The notes beneath the pieces are model-generated. The model was given only the letters and a program-made list of their open reading frames with translations, searched no databases and was not told where the DNA came from. Below, in pieces: positions 34,452 through 47,494 of a stretch of DNA of 64,000 bases. The translations under genes were made by a program, and so were the position numbers. This stretch comes from Cordilura impudica (taxonomy: Eukaryota; Arthropoda; Insecta; Diptera; Scathophagidae). The stretch covers positions 55,377,908 through 55,441,907 of the forward strand of contig OY821521.1 of assembly GCA_963682025.1 (NCBI GenBank). Direction: 5' to 3'. Positions within the stretch are counted from its first letter, which is position 1. The number at the start of each line of letters is the position of its first letter.

Positions 34452-35181
34452 GGGCTGAGCAACAACTTGAAAATGATTCGGATTTCATCGAAAAATCATC
34501 TTCAGCGATGAGGCTCAATTCTGGCTGAATGGCTTCGTCAATAAACAAAATATGCGTTATGGGTCAGACAGCAATCCACACGTACTCTATGAGTCATCAT
34601 TGCATCCCGAAAAAATTACGGTTTGGTGCGGTTTATGGGCCGGCGGCGTCATTGGGCCGTACTTCTTCCGTGATGATCAAGACCGGCACGTTACTGTGAA
34701 TGGGAATCGCTACCGTTCAATGATAACCGAATATTTTTGGCCCCAATTGGATGATATGGACTTGGAGGACAAGCCACAATCAATTTATTGGAAACCAAGT
34801 TTGGAGAACGTATTATCTCACGAAATGGTCCAATCGATTGGCCGCCTCGGTCGTGCGATTTGACGCCGTTGGTCTATTTCCTGTGGGGCTACGTTAAGTC
34901 TATAATCTATGCCAACAAGCCAGCGACGATTGATGAACTTCGTACGAATATCGAACGTGAAATTGCAGCAGTATCGGCCGATTTATGCTTGAAAACCGTC
35001 GAAAATTGGGTTCAGCGTCTGGACTGCTGCAAGCGTGCCCGTGGTGGCCATGCAAAAGAAATCGATTTCCATACATAATGGCATCGAACGTACTTTCACA
35101 GGAATAAAGAATTTCATTGATATCCAAAACCGTTTTTGTTTTATTTAAAAAACTTTTGTAGTGCTCTTATTGAAAAACCCT
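34452..35181 (+). mobile_element. mariner-type element, 3' half (split copy)
   Basis: Continues the transposase begun at 5219: I-I-F-S-D-E-A-Q-F-W (first catalytic acidic residue), then G-V-I-G-P-Y-F-F, then Y-F-W-P-Q-L-D-D-M-D-L-E-D. A deletion after this removes the second catalytic Asp region and shifts the frame. The remainder reads N-L-L-E-T-K-F-G-E-R...W-P-P-R-S-C-D-L-T-P-L-V-Y-F and G-H-A-K-E-I-D-F-H-T. A Val replaces the expected third Asp. It ends in the inverted repeat 35153-35181. Dead as a transposase. Confidence 0.88.
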
Positions 35182-35493
35182 CCATTTCTGAATTAGGTAA
35201 AAATGTCGGATTATTTTAAAAAGATACTGAATTGACAAATAGCTTCTTCGAGTCCAGAAATGTCAGGAATTATGTTCGAAATAAGAATTGAGTTGGGAAA
35301 TAAGCATTTGATTTGTGTGCGAGTTCGCCAAAATTAGACTTTATAAAATATTTAATAGAAATCTTTAAATTTTAAGCTTAAACATTTTATTTAAATATAC
35401 AGTAAAAATATAATAAAAATTTAATTTTTATAGGTTTCAATATATATTTTTTTATTTATATCAAGTTGGTTTCAATTAAGTCAAAAGAAATTT
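35182..35493. other. Spacer between mariner and gene 2
   Basis: AT-rich, nothing recognised; contains the 3' flank of gene 2. Confidence 0.4.
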
Positions 35494-38400
35494 TTAACTT
35501 GGCAAAGGACCAATTTTTTTTCTTCTCAATTGCTCCCACTCAATAGGATGCTTTTTCTTCTTATGGGAATGCATATTGGCATTTGAATTGAAAGTTCTAT
35601 CACAAAATGGGCATTTATATAAACTTTCTCCAGTATGTTGCGCCATATGTTCCTAAAATATACAAAAAAAAGTGTTTTCTTTTGTAATAACTACAAATAA
35701 TATCGATACATACTAGGAATGCCAAATGGGATCAAGAATTGGAAATCTCGGAAATCTGGATTTTGGAGCTAATATTTTTCGGGATTGGTTTTTCGCTTAT
35801 TTTGTATTTGATTAACTTTTAATGGATATATATATCATTGGAAAACATACTTTAGTGCCGTTTATTTGATATTTCAAAATTCGGAATACATTAACCCGTT
35901 GTGAACCTATTTCAGTTTTGGTATTTTTTTAAGTTTTTTTTTGGAAAACGTGGCATTATCTCATAAAATGACTTTTTAATGTATGAAGTTACCAAAACGC
36001 GATAAAAGCAAAACGCTTCATTTTGATGTATGTAATGTCTTTGTAAATCTTGAAGCGCTGGAGATATTGGGGGCTAAAGTTGGATTTTCTGCACATTTAT
36101 ATTAAATTTTTAAGCAGTTTTTAGGGGAAACAGAGCCAGAAAGAACATATTTTTGAACGTAATATTTATAATAGTAGAATAAATAATGTGTTAATTCCCC
36201 CAAAAAAAATCAAGTGAAGTAGGCAACAAGATATTATTATAATATTAGATATTAGAATAACGAAAACTTTTTTGAAAAATAATAGTAATAGTAGAATAAT
36301 AGTATAATATATAATGGGTTAATTTCCCAATAAAAAATAATTCGACCGAACTAGAAATAACATATTTTTCAAAAAACATAAAAGTGTATGTAAAATCCCT
36401 AATAAATCCGGTCCTGAAAGGGTTAAGAGGTCAAAATATACATCGAAATAAAGCTAGTGGACCTAGCTTTCATTCAGTTGTTACAAATACCAATATTGAT
36501 CTTTATAATGAAAAAATGCCACGTTATCCAAAAAAAACAGAAAAATTGTAAAAACTTTAATAGGTTCATAACGGGTTAATGGATTTTGAACTTTGAAATA
36601 TCAAATAAAAGGCATTCAAGTAAGCTTTACAATGATATATATATTGCTGAAATGTGATACCAAAAAGTTTTGGCGGTCTTAACTCAAAAAATATGGTCGA
36701 CCGAAAAAAATATATGTATCTCTAGAATCGCAATAAATTGTTTAATTAGTTGTAAAAATTTTGAACGGATCGGGGTGTTGACGTCACTAAACTAGACTTA
36801 AGCCATTCAAAATAACTGATATTATATGTCTCCGGAGATAAATATTTTTAAGAATCATCAAATTTAGATAAATTATTTGGATTTTTTAAAAAGTAAAAAG
36901 AAAAACTAAGAGAGTTCTTTTCTTTTATTTCAAAATCTAAAATAAAAAATATTATTTTAAAATTCCGATATTTCAGGATTTGGAGCAAAAAACGGATTTG
37001 TTAATCTTGAAAAAATCCTGGCATTTCGTGATGCAAGATTTTTCATTTGGCATTCCTAATACATACCTTTAAACCCAGAGCTTTTTTAAATGTTTTATCA
37101 CATGCTTCACATCGAAATATGTCTTTAGAATGCACAAAACGAATATGACCTGCCAAGGCCCTACGATTGGGACATTCTTTATCACATTCGGGGCATTTAT
37201 AAGTTTTCCCACCTAAATTATGTAATTGGATATGTGTCTTTAAATTATCTTCATCTTTTAACCATCTGTCGCAGTCAGGTAGGGGACACTTAAGACGAGG
37301 TCCACTATCTTCAAAATGATAACGTACATGTTTTTCAAATGCTTTTTTATCTTTAATAACCTTGGCGCATACATGGCAAATGTTACCTTCTTTTCTGTGA
37401 AACATACTATTATGAATATTTAATAAATACTGAGAAGCAAATCTGTAATTGAACCAAAACAAATTATAAATAGCTCTAGTACTGAATTCTTAAAATTAAC
37501 TTGCATTGATGTACGTGTTATGCATTTGGTACAGTTGAAAGTCCATTGCTCTTTTGGTATATGGGTCGATCTGTGATGTTCCAGTAAATTTTTTCTTTGA
37601 AATTTTCGTGGACAATATTCACAAGCATGCATTTTTTCCTCATCAGGCGCATGATGTTCAATAGTATGTGTTCGAAGGCCATATGGTGTTGTAAAGGATC
37701 TATTACATTCATTACATCTATATTGGGAATTTGAAATTGTTGTTATTATGAAATTATTTATTACTATTACCTAAAACAATCAGGGTTTTCATGTCTTGCC
37801 GCATGTTGGGCTATAACATAAAGTCTATCAAATTTTCTGTTACAGCACATTATATATGCTCTTTCAGTTGGATGATGGTCTTTAAAATGTTCTTTTATAT
37901 CTGGGAATGATTTACCAACAAAGACACATAAGTCGCATGTCATGTTTATATGTTTTTTTATTATTGCATCAGAGATTTTTGGATCTAGTCGATGTGAAGT
38001 CCTTGTTTTCTTAGTAGAATCTTCAATTTTTTTTGATTCTATATAGGATGTAGGTTCAGTTCCGTCTTGATCCTCGAAATTGTTTGTTGAATTATCTGAT
38101 TTCACGTCAATTAATCGTTTCTCGTCCAGACATAAATCATTATCTCTAATTTCCGAAGGTTTATCTTCGTCTGATGTATCACATTCAATATCGGATTTAT
38201 CATCGAATTCGAAATCATTTTTCTCATTTTCAAATTGATTTGTTAGTTCTTTCATATTTTTATTTAATTTATCATAAATGAGTTGCTCGACATCTTGCTT
38301 TTGAATGCACAATGTCTTACGACATTCTGACCATTTATACGTTTTATGATATCTTTGTATATGATATTTCACATTATCTTCATCTTTTAACCAACTTTGG

Positions 38401-41400
38401 CATGTATCAATAGGACATTTAATGCGTGGTCCACTATCTTCAAAATGTAAACGTACATGTTTTTCAAATGCTTTTTTATCTCTAATTTCTTTAGAGCACA
38501 CATGACAAACGTTGATTTTTCGATTGTGAAACATGCTTACATGTATATTCAATAAATATTGAGAAGCAAATCTGTAGAAAACAATTCTTTATATAGTGTT
38601 TCAGTGAGTTAATTAGATACAAAACTTACTTAAAAGTACGTGCGCTACATTTCGTACATATAAAATTCCATTCTTCTCTTGGTATGTGAGATTGTCTATG
38701 AATTTCTAGTAGGTTTTTTCTTCCAAATTTACGTGGACACAAATCACAAGAGTGCATTTTATTCTCTTCAGGTCCATGAAATTCAATATTATGAGTTCGA
38801 AGGCCTTTGGGCGTTGTAAATGATCTATTGCATTCATTACATCTGAAACAAAAAATATGGAAATAGTATACAAGCATATAACTATGACTAGACAAGAGTT
38901 GCTCTACGAGGGGAGGCAATAAGTCTTTACAATTAAATAGAAAAACACAATTTTATGGATCGAATCCTTCTTATTTTTCACCACAGTCTCCTTTTTGCTC
39001 GGTACATTTCATTCAACAATTCTCCAACTTTTTAAGACCTTCACAAAGTTAGATTTTGAAAATTCATCAAAATAGAGAGGACATCTTTATTCGACACGAA
39101 TATTTTTCTGCCGAGCCATTTCTTTAAATTTGGAAACAGGAAAAAGTCGCTGGGTACCAAATCTGGAAAATAAGGGGAAACCGCACAAGTGCGCGCTCGA
39201 GAATCATCTTGATAGAAGATAATTTTTTTAGCCAAATGGGGTTGTTTCTTCTTGATTTTTCGCAAAATTTAATCAATAATAATAACAATTGTTTTTCCTA
39301 TTTTCAAATAGTCAATTGTAAATATTTCTATGCGTTCCCCAAAAAAACTACGGCCATAACCTTATCAGCCGATTTCACTGTCTTTTCTTACATCGTGGCT
39401 GGATTCACCTAGTGAAACCCTTTGAAATGCATCAGGATCGCAACGTAAAAGTTCTAAACCAGCTACCGAATCAGTCACACAATTGCGTTTATTGCCGAAT
39501 GTTAACAAACCTTGCCGCTAGCTTTTTCGTACCCAATTTGACGTGAAAAATTGAAATCTCTGAACCACACTTTAAATCGTCGGTCACTCAAAACTATATC
39601 GTGGATTCTAACTGTGATTTCCGAAGTAACTGCCGCAACTGGACGTCCAGAACGTGGATCATCATTTGTGGATGTACGGTCACGTTTAATTTTATTTGCC
39701 CAATTGTAGTTAGTTGATTGCTTTAGGTGTTTTTCCTTTCAAGTAGAAGTGTTTGATGACAGTTTGAAGCTCATTTTCTTCCATTTTTCAAAAATAGCAA
39801 AAATTTTCTTTTTCAACCAATCGATTGACGGATTTTGCTAAAATTTGCCAGTCGTCTTTTGCAACTTTTTCAGAAACCTACTTTGTTTTAGTACATCTTA
39901 TATAATATTGTAGACTTATTGACTCCCCTTATGGTTAGTATCTATTTCGATAACGTGTATGTTAAAAATAAGTTCTTTAAACTGATAGTCAAGCAATTTA
40001 AAATAAGCGCAATACTTGAAATAATGAACTAATGACAATTTTGGAAAAATATAATATTTTTGAATGACTATGTAATTATTATTTTCTTCAGATTTACCTG
40101 AAACAATCAGGGTTTTCATGTCTGGCCGAATGATTAACAATCATATAATTTTTGTCGATTTTTTTATTACAGCACATTATGTATGGTTTTACGTCTGGAT
40201 GATGTTCTTTGAAATGTTCCTTTATATCGCAAAATGTGTTGCCAACAAAATCACACAAATCGCAAACCATTGGTATGTGTTTTTTAACAACGTTCTCTGA
40301 TTGGTTTAATTTCCGTTTTTTGTCACGGAATTCTTTATTTTTCTCTGATTTAGTTGAAACTTTTCGTTTCGTATTTGTATTTTTTAAATTTGTGGATATA
40401 TCCACGTCAGATGAATCATGTTCTAAAATTTCACTAGCAACACATTCATATTCAAAATCCGATTCGTTATTGCAATCGCTTTCGTTTTGACCATCCGATA
40501 AAGGATTTTCCACTTCTAATAAGTCTTCACTTTGTTTATATTTATTTATATTATCCACAATTTCTATTTCCAACTGTTCAAGATTATTTTCAAGGCCTTT
40601 TTCATCATATATTTCTTCTTTTATTGCATTTAAAGATATTTTCTCCTCTCTCTTAATGGAAACCTGATTTTGTTGAAATTCCTGGTGTGCTTTCTCCACA
40701 CTTTTGTAGAATTTGTGAAAGTCGTCAATTTTGGTCCAGCAAGAGGTACATATTTGTGAAGCTAGCATATCATGTTGATGAGGCTATTGAAAAACATAAT
40801 GGAAATTGTAAATTAGATTTATTACCAAATGCCAAACATTAAAAATTTTTTAAAGGTAGACTCAAAAATAGAATTTATTTTTTTAATATGAAGGATTCAT
40901 TTGGCTTGTTACTTAATCTATAGTTCAAATGACAAGATTTTATGAGCATAATGGTTTTGAAATTTGCCAAAATCGCTCCAACTACTTTAATTTAACTTTA
41001 GTAATACTGATGTACTTTTATTCATTTAATATTATTTAACCTTCGTCTGTGAGCTACCTCTTCTTCGACAAATTTTAAATCTATAAAAACATTATTTTTC
41101 GACAAAATCTTAAATATATAAAGAATTATGTAAATAAGAATAAGTAACATTAAATCCCCTTTAACTTATTTATATATTTTTTAATAAAAGTTTTGTTACT
41201 TTTAAATTGACCACATATTTAAGTCTCTTGTTCATAAGATCATTTTTATAGCCTCACATGTTAAGAATCATGTCGAACCATTTTTTTCACTCAATTCTTT
41301 ATTTATTGTATCTTCATTAAATTAAATGTGAATTAAAATTGATACAAATCAATCTTAAAATCAGTACTCTTAATATAAAGTCCAGCAATTTCTTGACAAA

Positions 41401-41991
41401 ATTATTTTAAGATGATCTCATCTTAAAATATTTAATATTTAAGACTTTTGATAGCACATTTTCCGTTGGAAAACATAGTCTATAATGAATTATCGAACTC
41501 AAATGAATACAAATAATAATCGGGAGATCTAATGAAAATGACGGTTTATTGTTTTGAAAACAATTTTATATTTTTGGTCGAAATTTTATTTTTTATTTAA
41601 TATAGCGTGTTTTCACGATAAATCCTCAAGTGTTTATTCCAAGGATATTCAGACTGAATTGGGATCCTTTACATACATACTATTATATCTATAATATTAA
41701 TAGGCAAGGCGATTTCTTGTGGCTTTTATGTTGCAATACTTGAAAAATAAATGAAAATAATAAGAAACTATTTTAAAATGCAGCTAACGCAGAACAACAG
41801 AGGGGATCCGCCAGTTATAAATAAATAAAACCATCTCTACACTTGGTTTCAATGGTAACTGTGTCCTTCACCATATTTACCTTGAACCAAAAATGTTCAT
41901 TAACAATTTCGACAATATTCAATTGTTCGCCCATAACACCAAAAATACCCATTAAATTCGGGTTTTCCAATAAACACAAACAGCACAACAT
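35494..41991 (-). CDS. ZAD-C2H2 zinc-finger protein, grauzone-like, double-length fusion (gene 2)
   Basis: Seven exons: 41881-41991, 40098-40783, 38630-38842, 37771-38571, 37505-37717, 37067-37442 and 35494-35652. All phases agree; about 852 residues, against 520-553 for its neighbours. ZAD cysteines are C3, C6, C49 and C52. The first half has the family linker and fingers as far as Y-H-K-T-Y-K. Exon 4 then runs through a new linker ([14 protein letters not shown]) into a second copy of the family linker and first finger. Exons 5-7 supply a complete second finger set. The middle intron 37443-37504 needs a GC donor (GCAAGT) to keep frame and match its paralogues. Intron 2 holds a mariner and intron 6 a long inverted repeat. 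It probably arose by unequal exchange; it may instead be two broken genes. Confidence 0.75.
35826..36645. repeat. Long inverted repeat (foldback-like) in intron 6 of gene 2
   Basis: The left arm (35826-35922) and right arm (36560-36645) are reverse complements with small differences. Both hold TATATATATCATTG, TTTATTTGATATTTCAAA and CATTAACCCGTT.TGAACCTATT. The 640-base centre has no frame. Confidence 0.7.
38907..39929 (-). mobile_element. Decayed mariner in intron 2 of gene 2
   Basis: Inverted ends GAGGGGAGGCAATAAGTCT and AGGGGAGTCAATAAGTCTAC, flanked by TA on both sides. The minus strand holds mariner transposase pieces: M-E-E-N-E-L-Q at 39787, [11 protein letters not shown] with I-H-D-I-V-L near 39590-39690, and [16 protein letters not shown] near 39110-39175. 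Stops and deletions throughout. At 1.02 kb it is shorter than the usual 1.3 kb. Different from the mariner at 5108. Confidence 0.88.
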
Positions 41992-42437
41992 TTTAGTATT
42001 AACGGGATGGATAAATATTTGTTTTCTTTTATAAACAATTTGAGTTCATCACTTTCACTATCAAATTAAAACATAGTTTACAGAATTATATGATATTCAC
42101 TGCGGAATGCCTACAAAATAAAAACATATGTTTATTATAAACTTTCATATAGGTAACGGTATAAATTAAATATGTTCGATTGTAGAACAAGTTCACTCCA
42201 ATTGAGACGTAATATTAATTTATTCGTACATATATATTTCCAAAAATGACCCTGCTATTGGGCTGGATGACGGGCCAATTTTAATAAGTGATGAATGAAG
42301 TTAAACCTGATGGTAATAAAAGATTAAGTATCATAATCAAGTATTACTAAATCAAAGTTTATTTAAATATTTTGATAAAATATTCAAATTATATTTTAAA
42401 GAATGTTAAACATGTGAAGATTATCATTTAAATTTTA
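41992..42437. other. Spacer upstream of gene 2
   Basis: AT-rich; should include the gene 2 promoter. Nothing specific recognised. Confidence 0.4.
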
Positions 42438-42842
42438 ATGTTTTATTTATTTTCTTTTTTCAGAAAAACATCCAAACGTGATGTGCGGATGGACATCGTC
42501 AAAATATTGCTAGTCAAGAAACTAGAGGATATAAATAATTATGACCGTCTTGGCAACCAGGTTATTTTCCAAATAAACGAAATTATAAATAAACAAATCC
42601 AGCGAGATGTTGCTTGGAAAATTCAGCAGATACTTCGAGAAGTAGTACAAGACGAACAAATTGCATATGCAACAGAATCAAGCGAATCACAATCAAATAG
42701 CAATGCGATCACATCCCAACAATCAAGCTTTTCCATTTTTCAAGTTATCAACCCACATATATTGCACCACCATCAGTGTCTTCCAGTGATTCATGCTCGC
42801 TTATTTCAAAACCATTATTTACTAAATCGACAAAATTTGTAA
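42438..42842 (+). CDS. Unidentified 134-codon open frame
   Basis: Starts M-F-Y-L-F-S-F-F, but an acceptor-like T-rich CAG at about 42455-42464 suggests it may be an exon beginning K-T-S-K-R-D-V-R-M-D-I. The first 75 residues are charged and helix-prone (K-K-L-E-D-I-N-N-Y, I-N-E-I-I-N-K-Q-I-Q-R). Later residues are Ser/Gln-rich. I do not recognise it. It could be a lone exon, a decayed repeat or chance. It lies between genes 2 and 3 on the opposite strand. Confidence 0.3.
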   Translation: MFYLFSFFRKTSKRDVRMDIVKILLVKKLEDINNYDRLGNQVIFQINEIINKQIQRDVAWKIQQILREVVQDEQIAYATESSESQSNSNAITSQQSSFSIFQVINPHILHHHQCLPVIHARLFQNHYLLNRQNL

Positions 42843-43130
42843 TAAAATAGAATGAAATTATAAATTTTTTCGACACGATAATATGGTTTGTTTTTTATTG
42901 TCGTCGAAATAGAATCTGCTTAATTTATTTGGCGACATTCACTATTTAAAATTTGTTCTTATATTTATTTAACATTAATTACTTATTGCGTACGCAAAAA
43001 ACTTTTTTTAAACAAAAGAAAAAATTATAACAATTTTGTTTTGAATAAATAAGTTATTCTATATTTCTAATTTTTTTAAATTTAATTGAGAGTAAAAATT
43101 GTTTTATTTTTTCGCGTGTTTTTTAAAAAA

Positions 43131-45079
43131 CTAATTTCCAACTAGTGGATTTGTGTTTGTAATAAAAGCTTGTGCACTGCCACGTTTATTTTTTCTCCAT
43201 TCTTCCCATTCTGACGGATGTTGCTTCTTTTTATGAGAATGCATATTAGCGTTCGAGTTAAATGTTCTGGGGCAAAAGGGACATTTATATAAGGTTTCTC
43301 CAGTATGTTGCGTCATATGTTCCTTTAATTAATTGATCAAACTTTAAACAAACGTTATATACAAAAATATTTTCACTATTTACCCTTAAAGATATAGCTT
43401 TTTTAAATGATTTTTCGCATTGTTCACATTGGAAAACTTCATTCGAATGACTGTACCGCTTATGGTTCGTTAGTGCTCCTCGATTTTTACATAATTTACC
43501 ACAATCGGGACATTTATATATTTTACCTTCTGGATTGTGTCTTTGCAAATGTGACTTCAAGTTGTCCTCGTCTTTTAACCAACTATCACAGTCGGGATAA
43601 GGACATTTGACTCGAGGTCCACTGTCTTCAAAATGCAAACGTACATGTTTTTCAAATGCATGTTTGTCTTTAATTTCTTTGGCGCATACATGGCAAATGT
43701 TAGCAGCTTTCTTATGGTTCATGCCGTCGTGTATATTTAATAAATATGCTGTTGCAAACCTACGAAAGAAATATCAGTATTGCATTTGTATAAGCAAATG
43801 CATTTCGCAATAAGAAAAATTTAATTTTTAGACAGTGTTTAAAATTATAGTTAAATTATAATATCTTGAACTTACGATTTTCGTGTGGGACATTTTGTGC
43901 AAAAAAATGCCCATTGGTCTTTCGGTACATGGGCTGGTCTGTGTAATTCCAATAAGTTTCGCCTTGCAAATTTTCTTGGACATAATTCGCATGAATGTAA
44001 AAGCTCTTCCTCCGGTGCGTGATAGGATAAATTATGTGTACGCAGACTACAAGTTGTCGTAAAGGATTTATTGCATTGGTCACACCTTAAAAAAATAATA
44101 AAAACAAATATAGTAGTTCAAAACTATAAAACAATGCAACATTTAATTTTTTTTTATATAATTACCTGAAATAATTTGGATCCTCATGTTTAAGAGCATG
44201 TTGAGCCACATAATAACGTTTAGTAAATTTTCTATCACAGCACATTATATATGGTCTAACATTAGGATGGTATTTTTTAAAATGACTCACCATGTCAGGA
44301 AATGATTGGCCAACAAAAATACATAAATCGCATACCATATTTATATGTTTTTTAATCATTTCTTCTGTTAAAATTGGGTCTAAAAATTTATCAGTCCATT
44401 TTATCTTTTCAGTACCCTTATTTTTGTCTGTACTAAGTGCAGCCTTTTTCTTGGTCTTCTTTTTTATATCTTTGAATTTGTTTATCCTTTTTCCAATTTT
44501 ATTTATTTTGTCTTCTTTTAATATTGTTTCGTCAGAGGAGGTGTCACCATCACTTATATCTGAATGATCATATTCCTCAGAGCTACTACTATCAGTTTGA
44601 AATTCTTTCTCGTCATTATCAAGATTATTTCGTTCAGCTGCTAGGGGATTTTGTTTGGAGACTTCCTCTCCAGTTTCATTACTAGGATTAACATCTATTT
44701 CAACTTCTACTTGCATGAGATTTTCGTCAAAAGCTTCCTGCTCTTGTTTTATTGTACTGCAGCAAGGTTTCTCCTCCTCTTTGATGGACGTGGAAGTTTG
44801 TTCTTGAAATGCTTTGTGGGCTCTCTCCACTGTTTGATAAAAATCATGAAAATCTTTTATTTTATGCCAGCAAATGGGGCAAATTTGTGACGTATACTCA
44901 TCATTTGGAATTGGCTTTTGGAAAAATTTATAATAAGGATTTTATTTCCAACATATTACTGAACCTACCTTAAACCATAAATGTTGCTGAATAGTTTCGG
45001 CAATATTAAGTTGTTGATATATATCATCAAAAATACCCATAATGTCCGGGTTTTTAAACAAACACACACAACATAACAT
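43131..45079 (-). CDS. ZAD-C2H2 zinc-finger protein, grauzone-like (gene 3)
   Basis: Five exons: 44969-45079, 44166-44914, 43876-44085, 43384-43759 and 43131-43322; about 545 residues, phases consistent. ZAD cysteines are C3, C6 (M-L-C-C-V-C), C49 and C52 (I-C-P-I-C-W). The linker is acidic and then very Lys-rich (K-K-K-T-K-K-K near residue 170), which may help nuclear import. About eight C2H2 fingers follow in the family order, including the C-C-D-R-K-F variant, and the last finger reads [13 protein letters not shown]. Intact and closest in layout to gene 1. Its product is expected to bind DNA as a transcription regulator; its target is unknown. Confidence 0.87.
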
Positions 45080-45330
45080 TATTTAAATTTAAAATTACTT
45101 ATTTAACATTTGTATGATTTTTGTTTGTAAACAAAATATATTTTCTGGCTTTATTGAAAAAAAAAGGAAATATCTATGTAACGCACTGTAAAGTAATAAC
45201 GCAAATCTGTTGTCGTCTGTATATCATCCATTAAATAAACGAATTATAAAAATTAACAAAATTTTTGTTTATTCGATTGTTTTAATATTAAAAAATTATT
45301 ATTATCCAATTTAAAACCAGGTGATAAATC
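45080..45330. other. Spacer upstream of gene 3
   Basis: AT-rich, no repeat or frame recognised. Confidence 0.4.
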
Positions 45331-47430
45331 ATTTTGGAAAATAAACAGGAAAAGGTAAAAATAAAATCTCACACTTTAAAATTGGAAATGCAAAAATAAC
45401 ATCTGATAAGAACAATGCAGAAATGTTGGCAAATACATACGTTCAAGCCAGTAACTCACTTCGAACTAAAACCACTTAGCGGATATATTAATAAATGCGA
45501 CAGTAAATAATTTTAAGGAAAATCTTAGTTCTGAATCAGCAATATATATCTTGAAGAAGTAACGAGTATTGTCTCATCAATAAAACACTCCAAATCCCCT
45601 GGTTTTGACAATGTTCCCAACATGCTTTTAAAGAAACTACCAATCAAAGCCATAAAAAAATTGGTTATAATATTTAACAGCTGCATCAAACTCAATTATT
45701 TCCCAAACCAAGGTTATAGCTATCAACAAACGTAGTAAGCCCAAAAAATAGCCCAAAGAGCTACAGTCCTATTAGTCTCTTAAGTAACTTAGGTAAAATA
45801 TTTGAAAAAATACTACATTCTCGTCTTAATGAATTTGTAACGACCACCAATTGCTAAAGAAGAATTTGGATTTAAAAGAGCATAGCACTACTCACCAAAT
45901 AAACAGAATTAAAAAATCATGTGAGTTCGATCAGAGGGGAGATGTGTAAACGTTAGTAATTAAAGATTTTTTATTCCACTTTTTTAAAATCAAACAGAAA
46001 GCGTCATCTATGTATCACTTATAGCAAACAACTGCAGGGACTCTGGTTATACTCGTGGGGTTGTTGAATTATGTATATGTTATACGTTTATATTGTGAAA
46101 TTTTTGTCGTTTTACAGCAAAGGGTTGTTGAATTAGCTGAAACAATTTTATATCATAATTTTTTCACCAATACAATCATAAGCCACACCGATTTGTCTTA
46201 TGTTCACGGTTTTTATGATTGTATTGTGAAATAGAAATTTACAACCCTGCGCGTATAGATGTTTACACATCAAATAATCACAAATAAAAACAAACGTTCA
46301 ACGGGTCTAATATTGTTAAATATTGAAAAAGCTTTTGACACCGTTCGGCATAATGGCCTATTATTTAAACTTCTTGATGCAAGTATACCAAATGTGGTAT
46401 GCTCAAATAATCACCAATATGTAAATATCTTTATAGTCAATGTGTACTATTGATCGTGTTAGCCTTTCTGGTATTTAAATCAAACAACCTTTCGATTTAA
46501 GTTTTAACTTTAAACTCTGATTTATTTGCTATTTGTTACTATTTAAATACAATTCTACTTACATATTATTGAGAGACTTTTAGAACTACTAAATAACTTC
46601 GAATATTTCTCTACATTTATTCTCTTATACTCAATCAGTGTTCACGTGCTTTACAACTTTAGTTGTGTTAGAATACATATTTAGAGCAAACTATCGATTT
46701 GCCCTTTGTTCTATGAGATATACCAGCTAAGCACAAAGTATTGAAATGTAGAAGAAATTTGAATCCAATAGAATCCAAATAAATCACTTTGTGTACAGCT
46801 CTACTTCAAGCAATTCTGTAAACTTATTCCGGATTTCATTCACTACAAAACCTTTAAAGTTGCGATTAATAATGGATCATTATTTCCAAAAACCATTGCC
46901 ACAGGGTTACGTCAAGGATCAGTCTTGTCGCCATTGCTTTACTCGAAATTGCTTATTACGCAGATGATACTGCGTAAATTTCTTCAAACAAACTTACAAG
47001 TGCACTCCTGAAGAGAATGGAACAGAGACTTGTAAATTGCAGTAAATATTTCCACAAATGGAAAATCAAAATTAATCCAAATAAGACCCAAACAATAATT
47101 TTTCCATACAACAAATATCCCCAAAGACTGCCAAGACGTCATCTTCTTATTGGAAATAACACCATAAATGTACTAAACGATGTCAAATATCTCAGAGTTG
47201 GATTGGACAAAAATCTTTCATTTAAGCAACATATTATGGTAACGTGTCAAAAAGCTATAAAATCATTTAAAGCATTACAAAATAGGTCATTTCTAAACCC
47301 ATAAAACAAAAATGTACTCTTCAAAAGTGTTATAAGTCCAATATTAACATAACGCAATATTTATACGTAAAGATAAGATTTCATATGTAAATATCAAATT
47401 TGTTAAAATATGAAAATAAAGAATATATAA
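45331..47430 (+). mobile_element. Jockey-like LINE remnant
   Basis: Broken reverse transcriptase in order on the plus strand: S-P-G-F-D-N-V-P near 45590; S-P-I-S-L-L-S-N-L-G-K-I-F-E-K near 45766; D-(I)-E-K-A-F-D-T-V near 46320; G-L-R-Q-G-S-V-L-S-P-L near 46907; Y-A-D-D-T near 46957; and N-P-N-K-T-Q-T-I-I-F near 47071. Two foreign stretches split it, about 45915-46255 and 46400-46795. The first has a hairpin with arms around AATACAATCATAA. The 5' half of the element (ORF1, endonuclease) is missing. The tail is AT-rich and reappears at 50255, where it marks a duplication border. Confidence 0.85.
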
Positions 47431-47494
47431 TTGAAAAAAAAAAATATTAAAAAATTATTTTGTTCTCAATAAAAGCCATACTTTATTAATATAA

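Noticed and set aside
45915..46255. Separate small gene within the LINE
   Set aside because: No frame; it looks like a short repeat insertion with a hairpin.
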